From positions 92,010 through 156,009 of the forward strand of contig UPYT01000003.1 of the NCBI GenBank assembly GCA_900538475.1: a stretch of DNA of 64,000 nt. The letters are read 5' to 3'. Within the stretch, counting starts at the first letter, position 1. Each line of letters starts with the position of its first letter. The stretch is from an uncultured Clostridium sp. Its GTDB lineage: Bacteria > Bacillota > Clostridia > Lachnospirales > Lachnospiraceae. The translations under genes and the position numbers were made by a program. Below are positions 17,370-26,190 of this stretch, piece by piece. The notes under the pieces were generated by a model. It was not told the DNA's origin, did no database searches, and worked only from the letters and a program-made list of their open reading frames with translations.

Positions 17370-20300
17370 ATGAGCAGGATATTTTCAAACCCATTAATAG
17401 AGCTGGCAGAATTTGAAGAGCTGAGCCGGGATATTGCCCGGAAAAAGGGACCGGTACAGGTCAGCGGCTGTATGGATTCGCAAAAGGTTCACCTGATGGC
17501 AGAGGCAGAGCCGGATATGCCCTGGAAGCTGGTTGTCACTTATGATGAGGCGCGTGCGCGGGAGATTTACGATGATTTTTGCTGCTTCCGGGATGATGTA
17601 TGGCTTTATCCGGCCAAGGATCTTCTGTTTTACAGTGCGGATATTCATGGAAATCTGCTGACCCGGCAGAGGCTTTTAACCTTGCGCCATTTGATGGAGG
17701 ATCCCTCTGGTGTTGTGGTAACGACTCTGGACGGACTTATGGATCATTTGTTTCCTCTGGAGCAGCTGAGAAATCAGGTTCTCAGAGCAGAACCGGGGCA
17801 GGAGCTGGATCTGGAACAATGGAAGGAAAAGCTGACGCAGCTGGGATATGAACGAATGCCTCAGGTAGACGGTATGGGGCAGTTTTCCATTCGCGGCGGT
17901 ATTCTGGATATTTTCCCTCTGACAGAGGAGGTTCCGGTGCGGATTGAACTGTGGGACACGGAGATTGATTCTATCCGTACCTTTGATTTGGAAAGTCAGC
18001 GTTCCATTGAACAGCTGGATGAGATTCTGATTTATCCGGCTACAGAGTTGGTACTGACGAAGAAAGAGCTTCTTTTGGGAGCGGAACGTCTTAGAAAAGA
18101 AGAAAAGGCTTTTTCGGAAAAACTGAGAAAAGCCATGAAAACAGAAGAGGCCCATCGGATCCAGTCGATTGTGAAGGAACTGACTGAGGGAATGGAGGAA
18201 GGCTGGAAAATCACAGGACTGGATAGCTGTGTCACGTATTTTGGAAGGGAAACCGTATCTTTTCTGAATTATTTTGAGCCGGATTCCAGTATGATTTTTC
18301 TGGACGAGCCGCCAAGACTGCGGGAAAAGGGAGAGGCTGTGGAGACAGAGTTTCGGGAGAGTATGTCCCATCGTCTGGAAAAGGGATATTTGCTTCCGGG
18401 ACAGACCGAGCTTTTGTATCCGGTGAAGGAAATTCTGGCCCGGGCACAGAGACCTAACACGGTGTATCTGACTGGACTGGAACAGAAGCTTCCGGGAATG
18501 ACTGTGGAAAAGAAATACAGCATTAATGTAAAAAATGTGAATTCTTACCAGAGCAGCTTTGAAATGCTGATTCAGGATTTGAAGCGGTGGAAAAAGGAAA
18601 AATACAGAGTAATTCTTTTGTCCGGCTCCCGAACCAGAGCCAGCCGTCTGGCAGGCGATCTTCGGGAATATGATCTTCGGGCCTTCTGTCCGGATCAGGA
18701 AACGCGACAGGTTCAGCCGGGAGAAATTCTCGTAACCTATGGCAAGCTGCACAGGGGCTTTGAATATCCTCAGATTAAGTTTCTGGTGATTACCGAAGGA
18801 GACATGTTCGGGACCGAGAAAAAGAAACGGAAGAGAAAAAAGACTTCTTATGAAGGGAAAAAGATTCAGAGCTTTTCCGAGCTGTCTGTGGGCGATTATG
18901 TGGTTCACGAGGATCACGGACTGGGAGTTTACCGGGGAATTGAAAAAATCGAGAGGGATAAGGTTGTAAAGGACTATCTGAAAATTGAATATGCAGATGG
19001 AGGCAACTTATATCTTCCGGCAACCCGTCTGGACGGAATTCAGAAATATGCGGGAGCAGATGCCAAGGCGCCGAAATTAAATAAGCTGGGCGGAGAACAG
19101 TGGAACCGGACGAAGACAAGGGTGAAAACTGCTGTCCGGGAGATTGCGAGAGATCTGGTGAAGCTGTATGCAGCCAGACAGGAGATGGGCGGTTTTCCGT
19201 ATGAAAAGGATACCGTCTGGCAGAAGGAATTTGAGGAGCTGTTTCCCTATGAGGAGACCGATGATCAGCTGGAGGCGATTGAGGCCACAAAGCGAGACAT
19301 GGAAAGCAGAAAGATTATGGATCGGCTGATTTGCGGCGATGTAGGGTACGGAAAAACGGAGATTGCCCTGCGGGCAGCCTTTAAGGCCATTCAGGACGGG
19401 AAACAGGTAGTATATCTGGTTCCTACAACGATCCTGGCTCAGCAGCATTACAATACCTTCGTACAGAGGATGAAGGATTTTCCAGTGAGAGTTGATCTGA
19501 TGTCTCGTTTCCGCACGCCGGCAGAGATGAAAAAGACCATTGAGGATCTGAAAAAGGGGCTGGTCGATATTGTTATCGGCACTCATCGAGTTCTGTCAAA
19601 GGATGTGAAGTTTAAGGATCTGGGGCTTTTGATTATTGATGAGGAACAGCGGTTTGGAGTGGCTCACAAGGAAAAAATCAAACAGCTGAAGGAAAATGTG
19701 GATGTTCTGACTCTGACTGCAACGCCGATTCCCAGAACGCTTCACATGAGCCTGGTGGGAATCCGGGATATGAGTGTGCTGGAAGAGCCTCCGGTGGACA
19801 GAACGCCGATACAGACTTATGTTATGGAATATAACGATGAAATGGTGCGGGAAGCCATCAATCGGGAGCTGGCGAGAAATGGACAGGTGTATTATGTATA
19901 CAACCGAGTGAAAAACATTGATGAGATCGCAGCCCATATTCAGGAGCTGGTTCCGGATGCGTCTGTGGTTTTTGCTCATGGGCAGATGTCAGAGCATAAG
20001 CTGGAAAAGATTATGTTTGATTTTATTAATGGGGATATTGATGTACTGGTATCCACAACAATTATTGAAACTGGACTGGATATCCCCAATGCCAACACGA
20101 TGATTATTCATGACGCGGATCATCTGGGGCTGTCTCAGCTGTATCAGCTGAGGGGGCGTGTAGGCCGTTCCAGCCGGGTTTCCTATGCATTTTTGATGTA
20201 CAAACGGGATAAGCTTCTGAAGGAAGAGGCAGAGAAGCGTCTTCAGGCAATTCGGGAATTTACAGAACTGGGATCCGGAATTAAGATTGCCATGCGGGAT

Positions 20301-20924
20301 CTGGAAATCCGCGGCGCAGGCAATGTGCTGGGAGCAGAACAGCATGGCCATATGGAGGCAGTGGGATATGATCTGTATTGTAAGCTTTTGAATCAGGCGG
20401 TGAAAGCCCTGAAGGGAGAGCGGGATGAGGAGGAAGACTTTGAATCCGTAGTAGAGTGCGATATTGATGCCTATATTCCTGCATCTTATATTAAGAATGA
20501 ATATCAGAAACTGGATATTTACAAGAGGATTTCCGGGATTGAAAATGAGGAAGAATATCTGGATATGCAGGATGAGCTGATGGATCGGTTTGGCGATATT
20601 CCGAGGTCTGTAGACAATTTGCTGGCAATAGCAGCTTTGAAGGCTCTGGCTCACAGGGCTTATGTGACAGAGGTGAAGATAAACCGCCAGGAAATCCGCA
20701 TGACCATGTATCAGAAGGCCAGACTGAATACAGATGGGATACCGGCGCTGGTAGAGGAATGCAAAGGCGCTTTAAGATTCCAGATGACAGAGCAGCCCTA
20801 TTTTCTGTATATAGACCGGAAACGAAAAAATAAGGACTGTATGCCGATGATGGAAACAGCCCGGGAATTGCTTCAAAAAATCGGAGATCTGGCACAGAAA
20901 ACAGAAAATACAGAAAACGCATAA
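17370..20924 (+). CDS. mfd: Transcription-repair coupling factor
   Basis: Superfamily 2 translocase that removes RNA polymerase stalled at DNA lesions and recruits UvrAB. Domain order is complete over 1184 residues. The UvrB-like module is N-terminal (about 1-350). The CarD-like polymerase-interaction domain lies near 500-570 (LSVGDYVVHEDHGLGVYRGI). The helicase core has Walker A GDVGYGKTEIA (656-666), DEEQ in LLIIDEEQRFGV and TATPIPRTLHMS, followed by the C-terminal TRG and D7 domains. The C-terminus is intact and the stop overlaps a candidate sigma-G -35 for spoVT. Confidence 0.97.
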   Translation: MSRIFSNPLIELAEFEELSRDIARKKGPVQVSGCMDSQKVHLMAEAEPDMPWKLVVTYDEARAREIYDDFCCFRDDVWLYPAKDLLFYSADIHGNLLTRQRLLTLRHLMEDPSGVVVTTLDGLMDHLFPLEQLRNQVLRAEPGQELDLEQWKEKLTQLGYERMPQVDGMGQFSIRGGILDIFPLTEEVPVRIELWDTEIDSIRTFDLESQRSIEQLDEILIYPATELVLTKKELLLGAERLRKEEKAFSEKLRKAMKTEEAHRIQSIVKELTEGMEEGWKITGLDSCVTYFGRETVSFLNYFEPDSSMIFLDEPPRLREKGEAVETEFRESMSHRLEKGYLLPGQTELLYPVKEILARAQRPNTVYLTGLEQKLPGMTVEKKYSINVKNVNSYQSSFEMLIQDLKRWKKEKYRVILLSGSRTRASRLAGDLREYDLRAFCPDQETRQVQPGEILVTYGKLHRGFEYPQIKFLVITEGDMFGTEKKKRKRKKTSYEGKKIQSFSELSVGDYVVHEDHGLGVYRGIEKIERDKVVKDYLKIEYADGGNLYLPATRLDGIQKYAGADAKAPKLNKLGGEQWNRTKTRVKTAVREIARDLVKLYAARQEMGGFPYEKDTVWQKEFEELFPYEETDDQLEAIEATKRDMESRKIMDRLICGDVGYGKTEIALRAAFKAIQDGKQVVYLVPTTILAQQHYNTFVQRMKDFPVRVDLMSRFRTPAEMKKTIEDLKKGLVDIVIGTHRVLSKDVKFKDLGLLIIDEEQRFGVAHKEKIKQLKENVDVLTLTATPIPRTLHMSLVGIRDMSVLEEPPVDRTPIQTYVMEYNDEMVREAINRELARNGQVYYVYNRVKNIDEIAAHIQELVPDASVVFAHGQMSEHKLEKIMFDFINGDIDVLVSTTIIETGLDIPNANTMIIHDADHLGLSQLYQLRGRVGRSSRVSYAFLMYKRDKLLKEEAEKRLQAIREFTELGSGIKIAMRDLEIRGAGNVLGAEQHGHMEAVGYDLYCKLLNQAVKALKGERDEEEDFESVVECDIDAYIPASYIKNEYQKLDIYKRISGIENEEEYLDMQDELMDRFGDIPRSVDNLLAIAALKALAHRAYVTEVKINRQEIRMTMYQKARLNTDGIPALVEECKGALRFQMTEQPYFLYIDRKRKNKDCMPMMETARELLQKIGDLAQKTENTENA

Positions 20925-20948
20925 AAATCCCTCCATCGACAGATACTA
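20919..20948 (+). promoter_or_regulatory. Candidate sigma-G promoter of spoVT
   Basis: GCATA (20919-20923), an 18-base spacer and GATACTA (20942-20948) fit the Bacillus sigma-G consensus GHATR / xATWHTA. In Bacillus, spoVT is a sigma-G target. The -35 overlaps the mfd stop codon. The match is short, so confidence is moderate. Confidence 0.45.
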
Positions 20949-20980
20949 TTCCCAGAAATGGAACAGTCAATCAATGGAGG
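20930..20980 (+). other. Hairpin that can mask the spoVT ribosome binding site
   Basis: CCTCCAT (20930-20936) is complementary to ATGGAGG (20974-20980), which contains the GGAGG that serves ATG 20989; inner GAC/GTC and TTCC/GGAA pairs can extend it. A transcript reading through from mfd would carry both arms. One starting near 20955 from the candidate sigma-G promoter would lack the 5' arm. Confidence 0.5.
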
Positions 20981-20988
20981 AATGTGAT

Positions 20989-21537
20989 ATGAAAGCTACA
21001 GGAATTGTAAGAAGAATAGACGATCTGGGCCGTGTAGTAATTCCAAAGGAGATTCGGCGCACGCTTCGCCTAAAGGAAGGAACCCCTCTGGAAATTTTTA
21101 CTGATCGGGAGGGAGAAATCATTCTGAAAAAATATTCGCCAATGGTGGAGCTGACTGCCTTTGCGGGACAGTATGCAGAATCCATGGCGCAGACTACGGG
21201 AATGATGGTCTGCATTACGGATCGGGATCAGGTGATTGCGGCGGCAGGCGGCCCCAGAAAAGAAATTCTTCAGAAAAATATCAGCAAACAGCTGGAGCAG
21301 GCAATTGATGATAGAGAAACGATCGTTGCCGGAAAAGGGGAAAAGCAGTTTATTCCGCTGACGGATGATGAGGTGGAAGGAATTACGGCGGAGGTGATTG
21401 CACCGATTATTTGTGAAGGAGATGCCATTGGAGCGGTTGCCCTGCTGGGGCGGGATACCCGGGCAAAATTCGGAGAGGCAGAGCTGAAGCTGGCAGGAAC
21501 GGCTGCCGGATTTTTGGGACGCCAGATGGAGGGCTAA
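20989..21537 (+). CDS. spoVT: Stage V sporulation regulator SpoVT (AbrB family)
   Basis: Forespore transcription regulator. The N-terminal AbrB-type swapped-hairpin DNA-binding domain is seen in MKATGIVRRIDDLGRVVIP and EIRRTLRLKEGTPLEIF. A GAF-like domain (about residues 55-180) follows, as in Bacillus SpoVT. ATG 20989 has GGAGG 8 bases upstream; ATG 20974 lies before that RBS and would add five residues. Length (182) matches the family (about 178). Confidence 0.95.
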   Translation: MKATGIVRRIDDLGRVVIPKEIRRTLRLKEGTPLEIFTDREGEIILKKYSPMVELTAFAGQYAESMAQTTGMMVCITDRDQVIAAAGGPRKEILQKNISKQLEQAIDDRETIVAGKGEKQFIPLTDDEVEGITAEVIAPIICEGDAIGAVALLGRDTRAKFGEAELKLAGTAAGFLGRQMEG

Positions 21538-21591
21538 ATCAATACGAAGGTTCCTTTTGCCAAAAACAGAATTTACAGGAACAAAATCTGA

Positions 21592-21635
21592 AATGGATGG
21601 TACAGACAGCTTCAGGGCAATTTGTACCATCCATT
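21592..21635. terminator. Convergent-gene hairpin between spoVT and the SOD-like gene
   Basis: A perfect 13-bp inverted repeat (AATGGATGGTACA 21592-21604 with 21623-21635, 18-base loop) lies between two convergent genes. There is no clear T-run on either strand, so a bidirectional terminator role is likely but unproven. Confidence 0.5.
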
Positions 21636-21655
21636 GTACATAAACGGATTCCGAG

Positions 21656-22147
21656 CTAAACGCGGCGGATCATGCCGCAGCCAATCTTATTACCAGAATT
21701 TCCGGAAGGCTGAGAGGAAAAATCGTCGCTGTCAGAATGGATCACAACAGAACGCCCAAGAATATCGGAAATGGAAAAGCGTTTATCGTAAAAGGCTTCC
21801 CACGCATATCCCTGGTTGCCCAAAACAGGGAGAAGATCTCCGGCGTGATAGGGGTGAAGCCGGTGTTGGGGATTGTAGTGTTCTCCGGTTTTCGTAAAAG
21901 ACTGAGAGCAGTCTCCATTTTCATGAATGTGCATAGCATAGAAATCAGAAGAACCGGAAGTCTGGATATTTGGAAGCCCGAAAAGTTCGGATTCTATCAG
22001 AACGCCTCCATAGGGAGTATCGTAAAATTTGACGAGTCCGCTTAACTGCGGGGCGCTCGTATTTCCTGTAACCCAGGCGGCTGCCTGGGGCTGATTATTT
22101 TTCAAAAGCTGGGAAAACACAAGTGCGGGAGTAACAGATGAGGGCAT
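21656..22147 (-). CDS. sodC: Cu/Zn superoxide dismutase family protein
   Basis: Member of the SodC fold family. The metal-ligand pattern is largely present: HIHENGDC (Cu ligands His-x-His and the conserved Cys), GEHYNP (bridging His), HPYHAGDL (Zn His and Asp) and VVIHSDSDDF (last Cu His). No signal peptide or lipobox is visible in the start MPSSVTPALVFSQLL, unlike most bacterial SodC, so it may stay in the cytoplasm. Length is 163 residues. The RBS (GAAAGGC) is weak. Enzymatic activity is not assured, since some Firmicute members such as YojM are inactive. Confidence 0.8.
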   Translation of the reverse strand: MPSSVTPALVFSQLLKNNQPQAAAWVTGNTSAPQLSGLVKFYDTPYGGVLIESELFGLPNIQTSGSSDFYAMHIHENGDCSQSFTKTGEHYNPQHRLHPYHAGDLLPVLGNQGYAWEAFYDKRFSISDILGRSVVIHSDSDDFSSQPSGNSGNKIGCGMIRRV

Positions 22148-22309
22148 AAAAACAGCCTTTCAAATGGAGTTACTATAATCATATGCAGAGAACAGAGGAA
22201 TGTTTCGGAAAGAGATTCTGCCGAAAAAGCGAACCGATGCAGGCGGAGCATGTAATTTTCCGGAGCAGCCAGTCTGCGTAAAGCACCTTCTATAGAGCTG
22301 ATGCGAAGA

Positions 22310-22339
22310 TTGACAAGGAATGGTTTTCGGATATACAAT
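22310..22339 (+). promoter_or_regulatory. capA promoter
   Basis: TTGACA (22310-22315), an 18-base spacer and TACAAT (22334-22339); TATACA at 22332 gives a 16-base alternative. It lies 36 bases before the capA start, in the 227-base divergent gap with the SOD-like gene. Confidence 0.65.
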
Positions 22340-22374
22340 GTCATCAGAAATGTATAAAGGAAAGGATTTTATTT

Positions 22375-23661
22375 ATGAACAGAAAAAGACGAGGTGGGTT
22401 TTCGATTCTTGCAGCTGTTCTTGCGGTAATGCTTGCACTCTTTTTGGGGCTGCTTTTCTGGCTGCTTCATGGAAATGAAGAGCCGGAGCGGATTTTGCAG
22501 GGGGCTGCAGGGACTGAGACACTGTCCGTGTCAGGACAGGCTTCGCCGCCAGAAAATTCTGGGCAGGATGTTCCAGGAGACGGTTCAGAACAGCCAGAGA
22601 GAATGGAGGAGAACAGTCCGGTTGTGATTATCGGGGCAGAAGAGGCCGGGGAAAATGACGGTTCAGGAAGCTCTGACGGAGAGGGGGAATTGGAGAATTC
22701 TTCGGAGGAAGCTGTGCCGGAGGAGGAAATCAATCTGCTTTTTGCCGGAGATGTATTTCTTTCCAGCCATGTACTGAATGCCTATGATACAGCAGGTGGT
22801 ATTGGCGGAGTTTTGGATGAGGAGCTTCGCCAGGTCATTCAGGCTTCGGATTATTTTATGGTGAATCAGGAATTTCCCTTCAGTGACAGGGGAACAGCGG
22901 CAGAGGATAAGCAGTTTACCTTTCGTCTTCCCCCTTCCAGAGTGCATTTGCTGCAGGAAATGGGGATTGATATGGTGACCCTGGCCAATAATCACAGCCT
23001 GGATTTTGGAACAGATGCGCTTCTGGACACCTGCAGGACTTTGGACGAAGCGGGAATCCGTTATGTTGGAGCTGGTGAAAATATGGCCAGGGCAAGACAG
23101 CTGGAAACCGTGGAGGTGAAGGGAAAAACCATAGGATTTTTGGGCTCCTCCCGGGTTATTCCTGTATATGACTGGACAGCAGGAGAGCAGAAGCCAGGAG
23201 TTGCAATTACATACGATCCCGGAATGCTTTTAAAGGATATTGCAGCAGCAAAGCAGGTCTGTGATTATGTGGTGGTTTATGTACACTGGGGAAAGGAAAA
23301 GGCAGTTACGCCGGAGGAATATCAGCAGACTATGGGGCGGCAGTATATTGATGCCGGAGCGGATTTGGTAATTGGAAGCCATCCCCATGTGCTTCAGGGA
23401 ATTGAATATTATCAGGGAAAACCGATTGTATACAGCCTTGGAAATTTTGTTTTCGGAAGCAGTATTCCAAGAACGATGCTGCTTCAGGCAGCTCTTGGGA
23501 AGGACGGTGTGAAGCTGTCAGCTGTGCCCTGTAAATCCGCAGCAGGATATACACAGATGGAAAAGGAGCCGGAAAAAACAGCCGCATTTTATCAGGAGCT
23601 GCAGGGGCTTTCTGTTCATGCGCAGGTAAATGAAGCAGGAGAAATAACGGCGGCAGAATAG
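22375..23661 (+). CDS. capA: CapA-family (PgsA-like) metallophosphatase-fold membrane protein
   Basis: Family linked to poly-gamma-glutamate or capsule synthesis, with a metallophosphoesterase-like fold facing outward. One N-terminal helix (about residues 10-32, SILAAVLAVMLALFLGLLFWL) anchors it. A Glu/Ser/Gly-rich linker of about 80 residues follows. The domain motifs are INLLFAGDVFLS, YFMVNQEFPFS, MVTLANNHSLDFG, DYVVVYVHWGKE, VIGSHPHVLQGIEYY and IVYSLGNFVFG. AAAGGA precedes ATG 22375. No pgsBC partners are nearby, so the true substrate is unknown. Confidence 0.88.
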   Translation: MNRKRRGGFSILAAVLAVMLALFLGLLFWLLHGNEEPERILQGAAGTETLSVSGQASPPENSGQDVPGDGSEQPERMEENSPVVIIGAEEAGENDGSGSSDGEGELENSSEEAVPEEEINLLFAGDVFLSSHVLNAYDTAGGIGGVLDEELRQVIQASDYFMVNQEFPFSDRGTAAEDKQFTFRLPPSRVHLLQEMGIDMVTLANNHSLDFGTDALLDTCRTLDEAGIRYVGAGENMARARQLETVEVKGKTIGFLGSSRVIPVYDWTAGEQKPGVAITYDPGMLLKDIAAAKQVCDYVVVYVHWGKEKAVTPEEYQQTMGRQYIDAGADLVIGSHPHVLQGIEYYQGKPIVYSLGNFVFGSSIPRTMLLQAALGKDGVKLSAVPCKSAAGYTQMEKEPEKTAAFYQELQGLSVHAQVNEAGEITAAE

Positions 23662-23714
23662 AATGCTGACAGAAATTACGAAAAATAATCGACAGGAAGA
23701 AAGAAGAAAAACAA

Positions 23715-24059
23715 ATGGAAAAGATGACAAATACTCCCCAGGATTGGGAGCTTTCAGAGGATTTTTACAGCCAGGAGGAAGGAAGAAAATGGAAGCTGGA
23801 GGATTTTCTGGAAGAGGATTCCGGAAAACAGGAGAAAGCCCCAGGGCTGAATACAGCAGCTGAGACAGGCGCCCGTCTGGAGGAAATGGCAGAGCTGGTA
23901 CGTCAGGTGACGGCTCTTTCCGGGCATGGAAATACCGCAGATCAGATTGCAGGAGCTCTTGGTGTGGAGAGGAAGCTGGTGCAGGATATTATGGTGTGTC
24001 TGCAGGCATTCCCGGAGGATAATCCGGTTGCTGTGGCGCGGCTGATTGTTTTGGGATAA
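23715..24059 (+). CDS. Hypothetical acidic protein with a helix-turn-helix-like C-terminus
   Basis: Not recognised. The 114-residue product has an acidic N-terminal half (WELSEDFYSQEEGRKWKLEDFLEED). Its C-terminal half, NTADQIAGALGVERKLVQDIMVC, has the spacing of a helix-turn-helix. It follows capA by 53 bases and precedes the zinc-ribbon gene by 25, suggesting one transcript. The RBS is a weak A/G-rich tract. Confidence 0.65.
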   Translation: MEKMTNTPQDWELSEDFYSQEEGRKWKLEDFLEEDSGKQEKAPGLNTAAETGARLEEMAELVRQVTALSGHGNTADQIAGALGVERKLVQDIMVCLQAFPEDNPVAVARLIVLG

Positions 24060-24084
24060 AAGAAACGAAAGAAGGGAAAACGCC

Positions 24085-24456
24085 ATGTTTTTTATTATGG
24101 GTGTCAGTCAGGGGCAGAAAAAGCTGAATTTTGATCAGCTGATTGTCTGCGGACGCTGTGGCCATTACGGACATTTGGAAGTGTATATGGTGTACTCATA
24201 TCTGAGTCTGTTTTTTATTCCGGTGTTAAAATGGGGACGCCGCTATTATGTGCGAACCACCTGCTGCAATGCCTCAGTGGAGCTGGATGCAGAGCTGGGA
24301 AGAAAAATTCAGAGAGGAGAGATAACCTCTCTGCCGGAGAATATCATTCCAGACAGTCCGGCAATGCTCCAGAGCGGGAGAAAGCGCTGCGCTTCCTGCG
24401 GATTTGAGACAGAAGAGGATTACCAGTTCTGTCCGAAATGCGGCAGGGAGCTTTAA
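24085..24456 (+). CDS. Zinc-ribbon membrane-associated protein
   Basis: A 123-residue protein with an N-terminal CGRCG, a hydrophobic segment (VYMVYSYLSLFFIPVLKW), a TTCCN pair that completes the first zinc site, and a C-terminal ribbon CASCGFETEEDYQFCPKCG. This arrangement is seen in small zinc-ribbon proteins of Firmicutes with no assigned function. ATG 24085 is preferred to ATG 24046, which lies within the preceding gene; GAAGGG precedes it. It is convergent with the next small gene, leaving 8 bases between stops. Confidence 0.7.
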   Translation: MFFIMGVSQGQKKLNFDQLIVCGRCGHYGHLEVYMVYSYLSLFFIPVLKWGRRYYVRTTCCNASVELDAELGRKIQRGEITSLPENIIPDSPAMLQSGRKRCASCGFETEEDYQFCPKCGREL

Positions 24457-24464
24457 GGAAAGGG

Positions 24465-24692
24465 TTACTGAAACAGCTCCGTTATTTCCTGAAACAGAGC
24501 AATATCGTCTTCCTTCAGCCGGAGATTGGCGGAGAGCTCTTCGCCTTCGGGAGTGGTTACTTTAAACTCGATTACAGTGCCTTCCCGGATCGCCTTCTGA
24601 CGGACAGCAGACAGATATTTCGGGAATTTGGGATGATTGGCTTTTACCCGATCCCAGGCTGATTTCAGTTGAAGAAGCTTCATTGGGTTCAT
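24465..24692 (-). CDS. Small hypothetical protein (75 aa)
   Basis: Not recognised. ATG 24692 has a perfect AAGGAGG 8 bases upstream, giving MNPMKLLQLKSAWDRVKANHP and an amphipathic, charged protein ending EITELFQ. A longer frame to 24764 would run through that RBS. The strong RBS and balanced composition support a real gene. It is divergent from the MATE gene; a TATACT -10-like box lies 38-43 bases upstream of its start. Confidence 0.65.
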   Translation of the reverse strand: MNPMKLLQLKSAWDRVKANHPKFPKYLSAVRQKAIREGTVIEFKVTTPEGEELSANLRLKEDDIALFQEITELFQ

Positions 24693-24796
24693 GCAAAATA
24701 CCTCCTTTTTCTGGTGTTGATGGTTGTAGTATACCCGACATAGGAGGTTTTGAAAAGGCTGCATGGCTGAACGGTTACAATTTTGAGGTGAGAAGA

Positions 24797-26119
24797 ATGA
24801 TTTTTTCCAGAAAAGACCTGTTTCGGCTTCTGGGGCCGCTGATTGTGGAACAGATTCTGGCGGTATTAGTCGGAATGGTAGATGTCATGATGGTAGCTGC
24901 TGTAGGAGAAGCTGCTGTATCCGGAGTTGCTCTGGTGGACTCAGTCAGTCTGCTGATTATTCAGCTGCTGGCAGCCCTGGCAACCGGAGGCGCTGTAGTG
25001 TGTTCCCAGTATATTGGCAAGCACAGGTCAGACATGGCATGTCGGGCTGCGGGACAGCTGGTATTAATTACAGCAGGCGTGTCATTTCTGTTTACAGCAG
25101 TGGCGTTAATTGGAAACAGGAGTCTGCTTTATCTGATATTTGGTCAGGCAGAGGCGGCGGTTATGGATAACGCAGCCACATATTTCTGGCTGACGGCTCT
25201 GTCTTATCCTTTTTTGGCTTTGTATAATTCCTGTGCAGCGCTGTTTCGTTCTATGGGAAATTCCAGGGTGTCGATGATGGCATCTATGATTATGAATGGG
25301 ATAAATGTTGCAGGAAATGCTGTTTGTATCTATGGTCTTCATATGGGGGTAGAGGGCGTTGCCGTTCCCACGTTGATTTCCCGAATAACAGCGGCAGTTC
25401 TGATGATGATTCTGGTGCGTCATCCGGACAATGTGATTCGGATTACCGGTATTTCTCAGCTGCGTCCGGAAAAGGATATGATTCGGAGTATTCTGACTGT
25501 GGGAATTCCCAGCGGTCTGGAAAACGGAATGTTTCAGTTTGGAAAGCTGATGCTGCAGAGTCTGGTTTCCACCTTGGGAACGGCTTCTATTGCAGGCTTT
25601 GCAGTAGCAAATAATCTGGTGACTCTGCAGTATCTTGCCGGAAATGCTCTGGGGCTGGGGCTGATTACTATTGTAGGACAGTGTGTGGGCGCCGGAGAGG
25701 TGAAGCAGGCAAAAACGTATACAAAAAAGCTTTTGGCTGTAAACTACGGTATTCTGCTGGCTGTGTGTACGGCAATGGCTCTGGGCCGCGGGGGGATTGT
25801 GGGCTTTTATCATCTGTCCCCGGAGGCGGCGGGCATGGCTGAGGAGCTGATACTGGTTCACTGCTTTGCAATGACAGTGTGGCCTCCGGCGTTTGCGCTT
25901 CCCAACACGCTGCGGGCTGGCATGGATGCGCGGTTTACGATGATGGTTTCCGTATTTTCCATGTGGGTGTTCCGGATCGGCTTTGCGTATTTGTTTGTAC
26001 GGGGCTTTGGTTTTGGAATTATGGGAGTATGGTGTGGAATGTTTATTGACTGGATTTTCCGTATGGCTGTATTTCTGTGGAGATTCCGCGGATTTGAAAA
26101 ACGGGCGAAAAGAATTTAA
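24797..26119 (+). CDS. MATE-family multidrug efflux transporter
   Basis: Sodium- or proton-coupled exporter of cationic compounds. Twelve hydrophobic helices are predicted over 440 residues in two homologous halves. Each half begins with a helix rich in small residues (LIVEQILAVLVGMVDVMMVAAVGEAAVSG, and later GIPSGLENGMFQFGKLMLQSLV). ATG 24797 follows GAGGTGAG. The substrate cannot be told from sequence. Confidence 0.9.
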   Translation: MIFSRKDLFRLLGPLIVEQILAVLVGMVDVMMVAAVGEAAVSGVALVDSVSLLIIQLLAALATGGAVVCSQYIGKHRSDMACRAAGQLVLITAGVSFLFTAVALIGNRSLLYLIFGQAEAAVMDNAATYFWLTALSYPFLALYNSCAALFRSMGNSRVSMMASMIMNGINVAGNAVCIYGLHMGVEGVAVPTLISRITAAVLMMILVRHPDNVIRITGISQLRPEKDMIRSILTVGIPSGLENGMFQFGKLMLQSLVSTLGTASIAGFAVANNLVTLQYLAGNALGLGLITIVGQCVGAGEVKQAKTYTKKLLAVNYGILLAVCTAMALGRGGIVGFYHLSPEAAGMAEELILVHCFAMTVWPPAFALPNTLRAGMDARFTMMVSVFSMWVFRIGFAYLFVRGFGFGIMGVWCGMFIDWIFRMAVFLWRFRGFEKRAKRI

Positions 26120-26120
26120 G

Positions 26121-26157
26121 GTAACAGCGGGCAAGAAGCTTTAGGCTGAACTGTTAC
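26121..26157. repeat. Dispersed palindromic element, family A, minimal copy
   Basis: GTAACAG (26121-26127) is inverted at CTGTTAC (26151-26157). Between them GCAAGAAGCTTTAGGCTGAA resembles the right end of the larger copies (CAAGAAG...GGCTGAACTGTTAC). It begins 1 base after the MATE stop. Confidence 0.5.
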
Positions 26158-26190
26158 AATTTAAGGGCAAATTTCAGGAGGAGGATGAAT

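Noticed and set aside
17676..18917. Minus-strand ORF of 413 residues
   Set aside because: Lies wholly inside mfd, which is clearly coding on the other strand.
25106..26134. Minus-strand ORF of 342 residues, His/Asn/Gln-rich
   Set aside because: Antisense shadow of the MATE transporter.
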